A DNA stretch of 64,000 bases from Marinomonas sp. TW1 (lineage in GTDB: Bacteria; Pseudomonadota; Gammaproteobacteria; Pseudomonadales; Marinomonadaceae), in the NCBI RefSeq assembly GCF_001625355.1, contig NZ_JSEE01000006.1:152181-216180 (forward strand). Reading direction: 5' to 3'. The notes under the pieces are model-generated. The model searched no databases. It was not told where the DNA came from and was given only the letters and a program-made list of their open reading frames with translations. The translations under genes and the position numbers were made by a program. This document shows positions 63,946 through 64,000 of the stretch, in pieces; the first letter of the stretch is position 1, and each line of letters opens with the position of its first letter.

Positions 63946-63972
63946 GCGAGGCCGACTAGGCCTCGCTTTCTT
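63946..63972 (+). terminator. Intrinsic terminator after the pump operon
   Basis: GCGAGGCC / GGCCTCGC 8-bp stem with a GACTA loop, followed by TTTCTTT. Stem resembles the one at 21302 (GCGAGGC). Confidence 0.85.
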
Positions 63973-64000
63973 TCGCTCTAAAAACAAATTACACACCCCA

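Noticed and set aside
1..64000. Mobile elements, prophage, integron or CRISPR array
   Set aside because: No transposase, integrase, phage or Cas-like protein was recognised and no regular repeat-spacer series was seen. The only large repeat is the inverted pair at 34866-35054.

Overview
The window looks like a piece of a marine gammaproteobacterial chromosome of the Oceanospirillales type, most likely Marinomonas or a close relative. That is an inference from gene content: several TRAP transporters, TcyP, a GntR-controlled prp cluster, EpmA, TmcA, DUF5062 and DUF1826 genes, together with moderate GC. Gene density is high. No phage, insertion sequence, integron or CRISPR array was recognised, and only the leftmost gene runs off the window.

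Layout. 1-5.6 kb: a CurA-like reductase (cut by the window edge), a DoxX protein, a MocR regulator divergent from two small-metabolite exporters, and a LysR regulator. 5.7-11.8 kb: a small orphan ORF, epmA, a DctB/DctD two-component pair and a diguanylate cyclase. 11.8-26.9 kb: a compact uronate/pectin-derivative island. It holds a FadR-type regulator, galactarolactone isomerase and cycloisomerase, a TRAP importer, uronate dehydrogenase, KdgD dehydratase and 2,5-dioxovalerate dehydrogenase. Together these give the oxidative route from D-galacturonate or D-glucuronate to 2-oxoglutarate. An oligogalacturonide ABC importer (togMNAB) and kduD follow. 27-30.4 kb: a second TRAP system closely resembling C4-dicarboxylate DctPQM, a plausible target of DctBD through a sigma-54-like promoter.

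30.6-39.6 kb: tmcA, a chemoreceptor, an AT-rich 0.47 kb interval with a long inverted repeat, then the methylcitrate cluster prpR(GntR)-prpB-prpC-prpD. 39.9-45.9 kb: a DUF5062 gene, a DUF1826 gene behind a Zur-type operator, an SDR/DUF393/DUF3429 trio, a single-chain glycyl-tRNA synthetase, a homocysteine-methyltransferase-like gene and a DUF2867 gene broken by an in-frame TGA. 46-51.7 kb: small regulator/enzyme pairs (LysR/DUF1330, GNAT, TetR/HPP, peroxiredoxin-like, AraC), a CAU tRNA best read as tRNA-Ile2, and a lipoate-ligase-like gene. 52-64 kb: cystine transporter TcyP, RhlE helicase, an FAD monooxygenase, an NhaC antiporter, a DMT exporter and an AcrAB-type RND pump with its TetR regulator.

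The most informative structure is regulatory. Within the uronate island two operator families are visible. An 11-bp palindrome recurs around the FadR-type regulator, and KdgR-like TGAAA-N5-TTTCA sites precede togM and kduD. Other distinct sites are TGTCGACA-type repeats at prp, a Zur box at the DUF1826 gene, twin TetR operators at the HPP gene, and an 18-bp-arm hairpin that covers the tmcA ribosome binding site. I found no wholly new multi-gene system. The leads are the operator architecture, the GAFTDA variant in DctD, the interrupted DUF2867 gene and the inverted-repeat interval upstream of the chemoreceptor gene.
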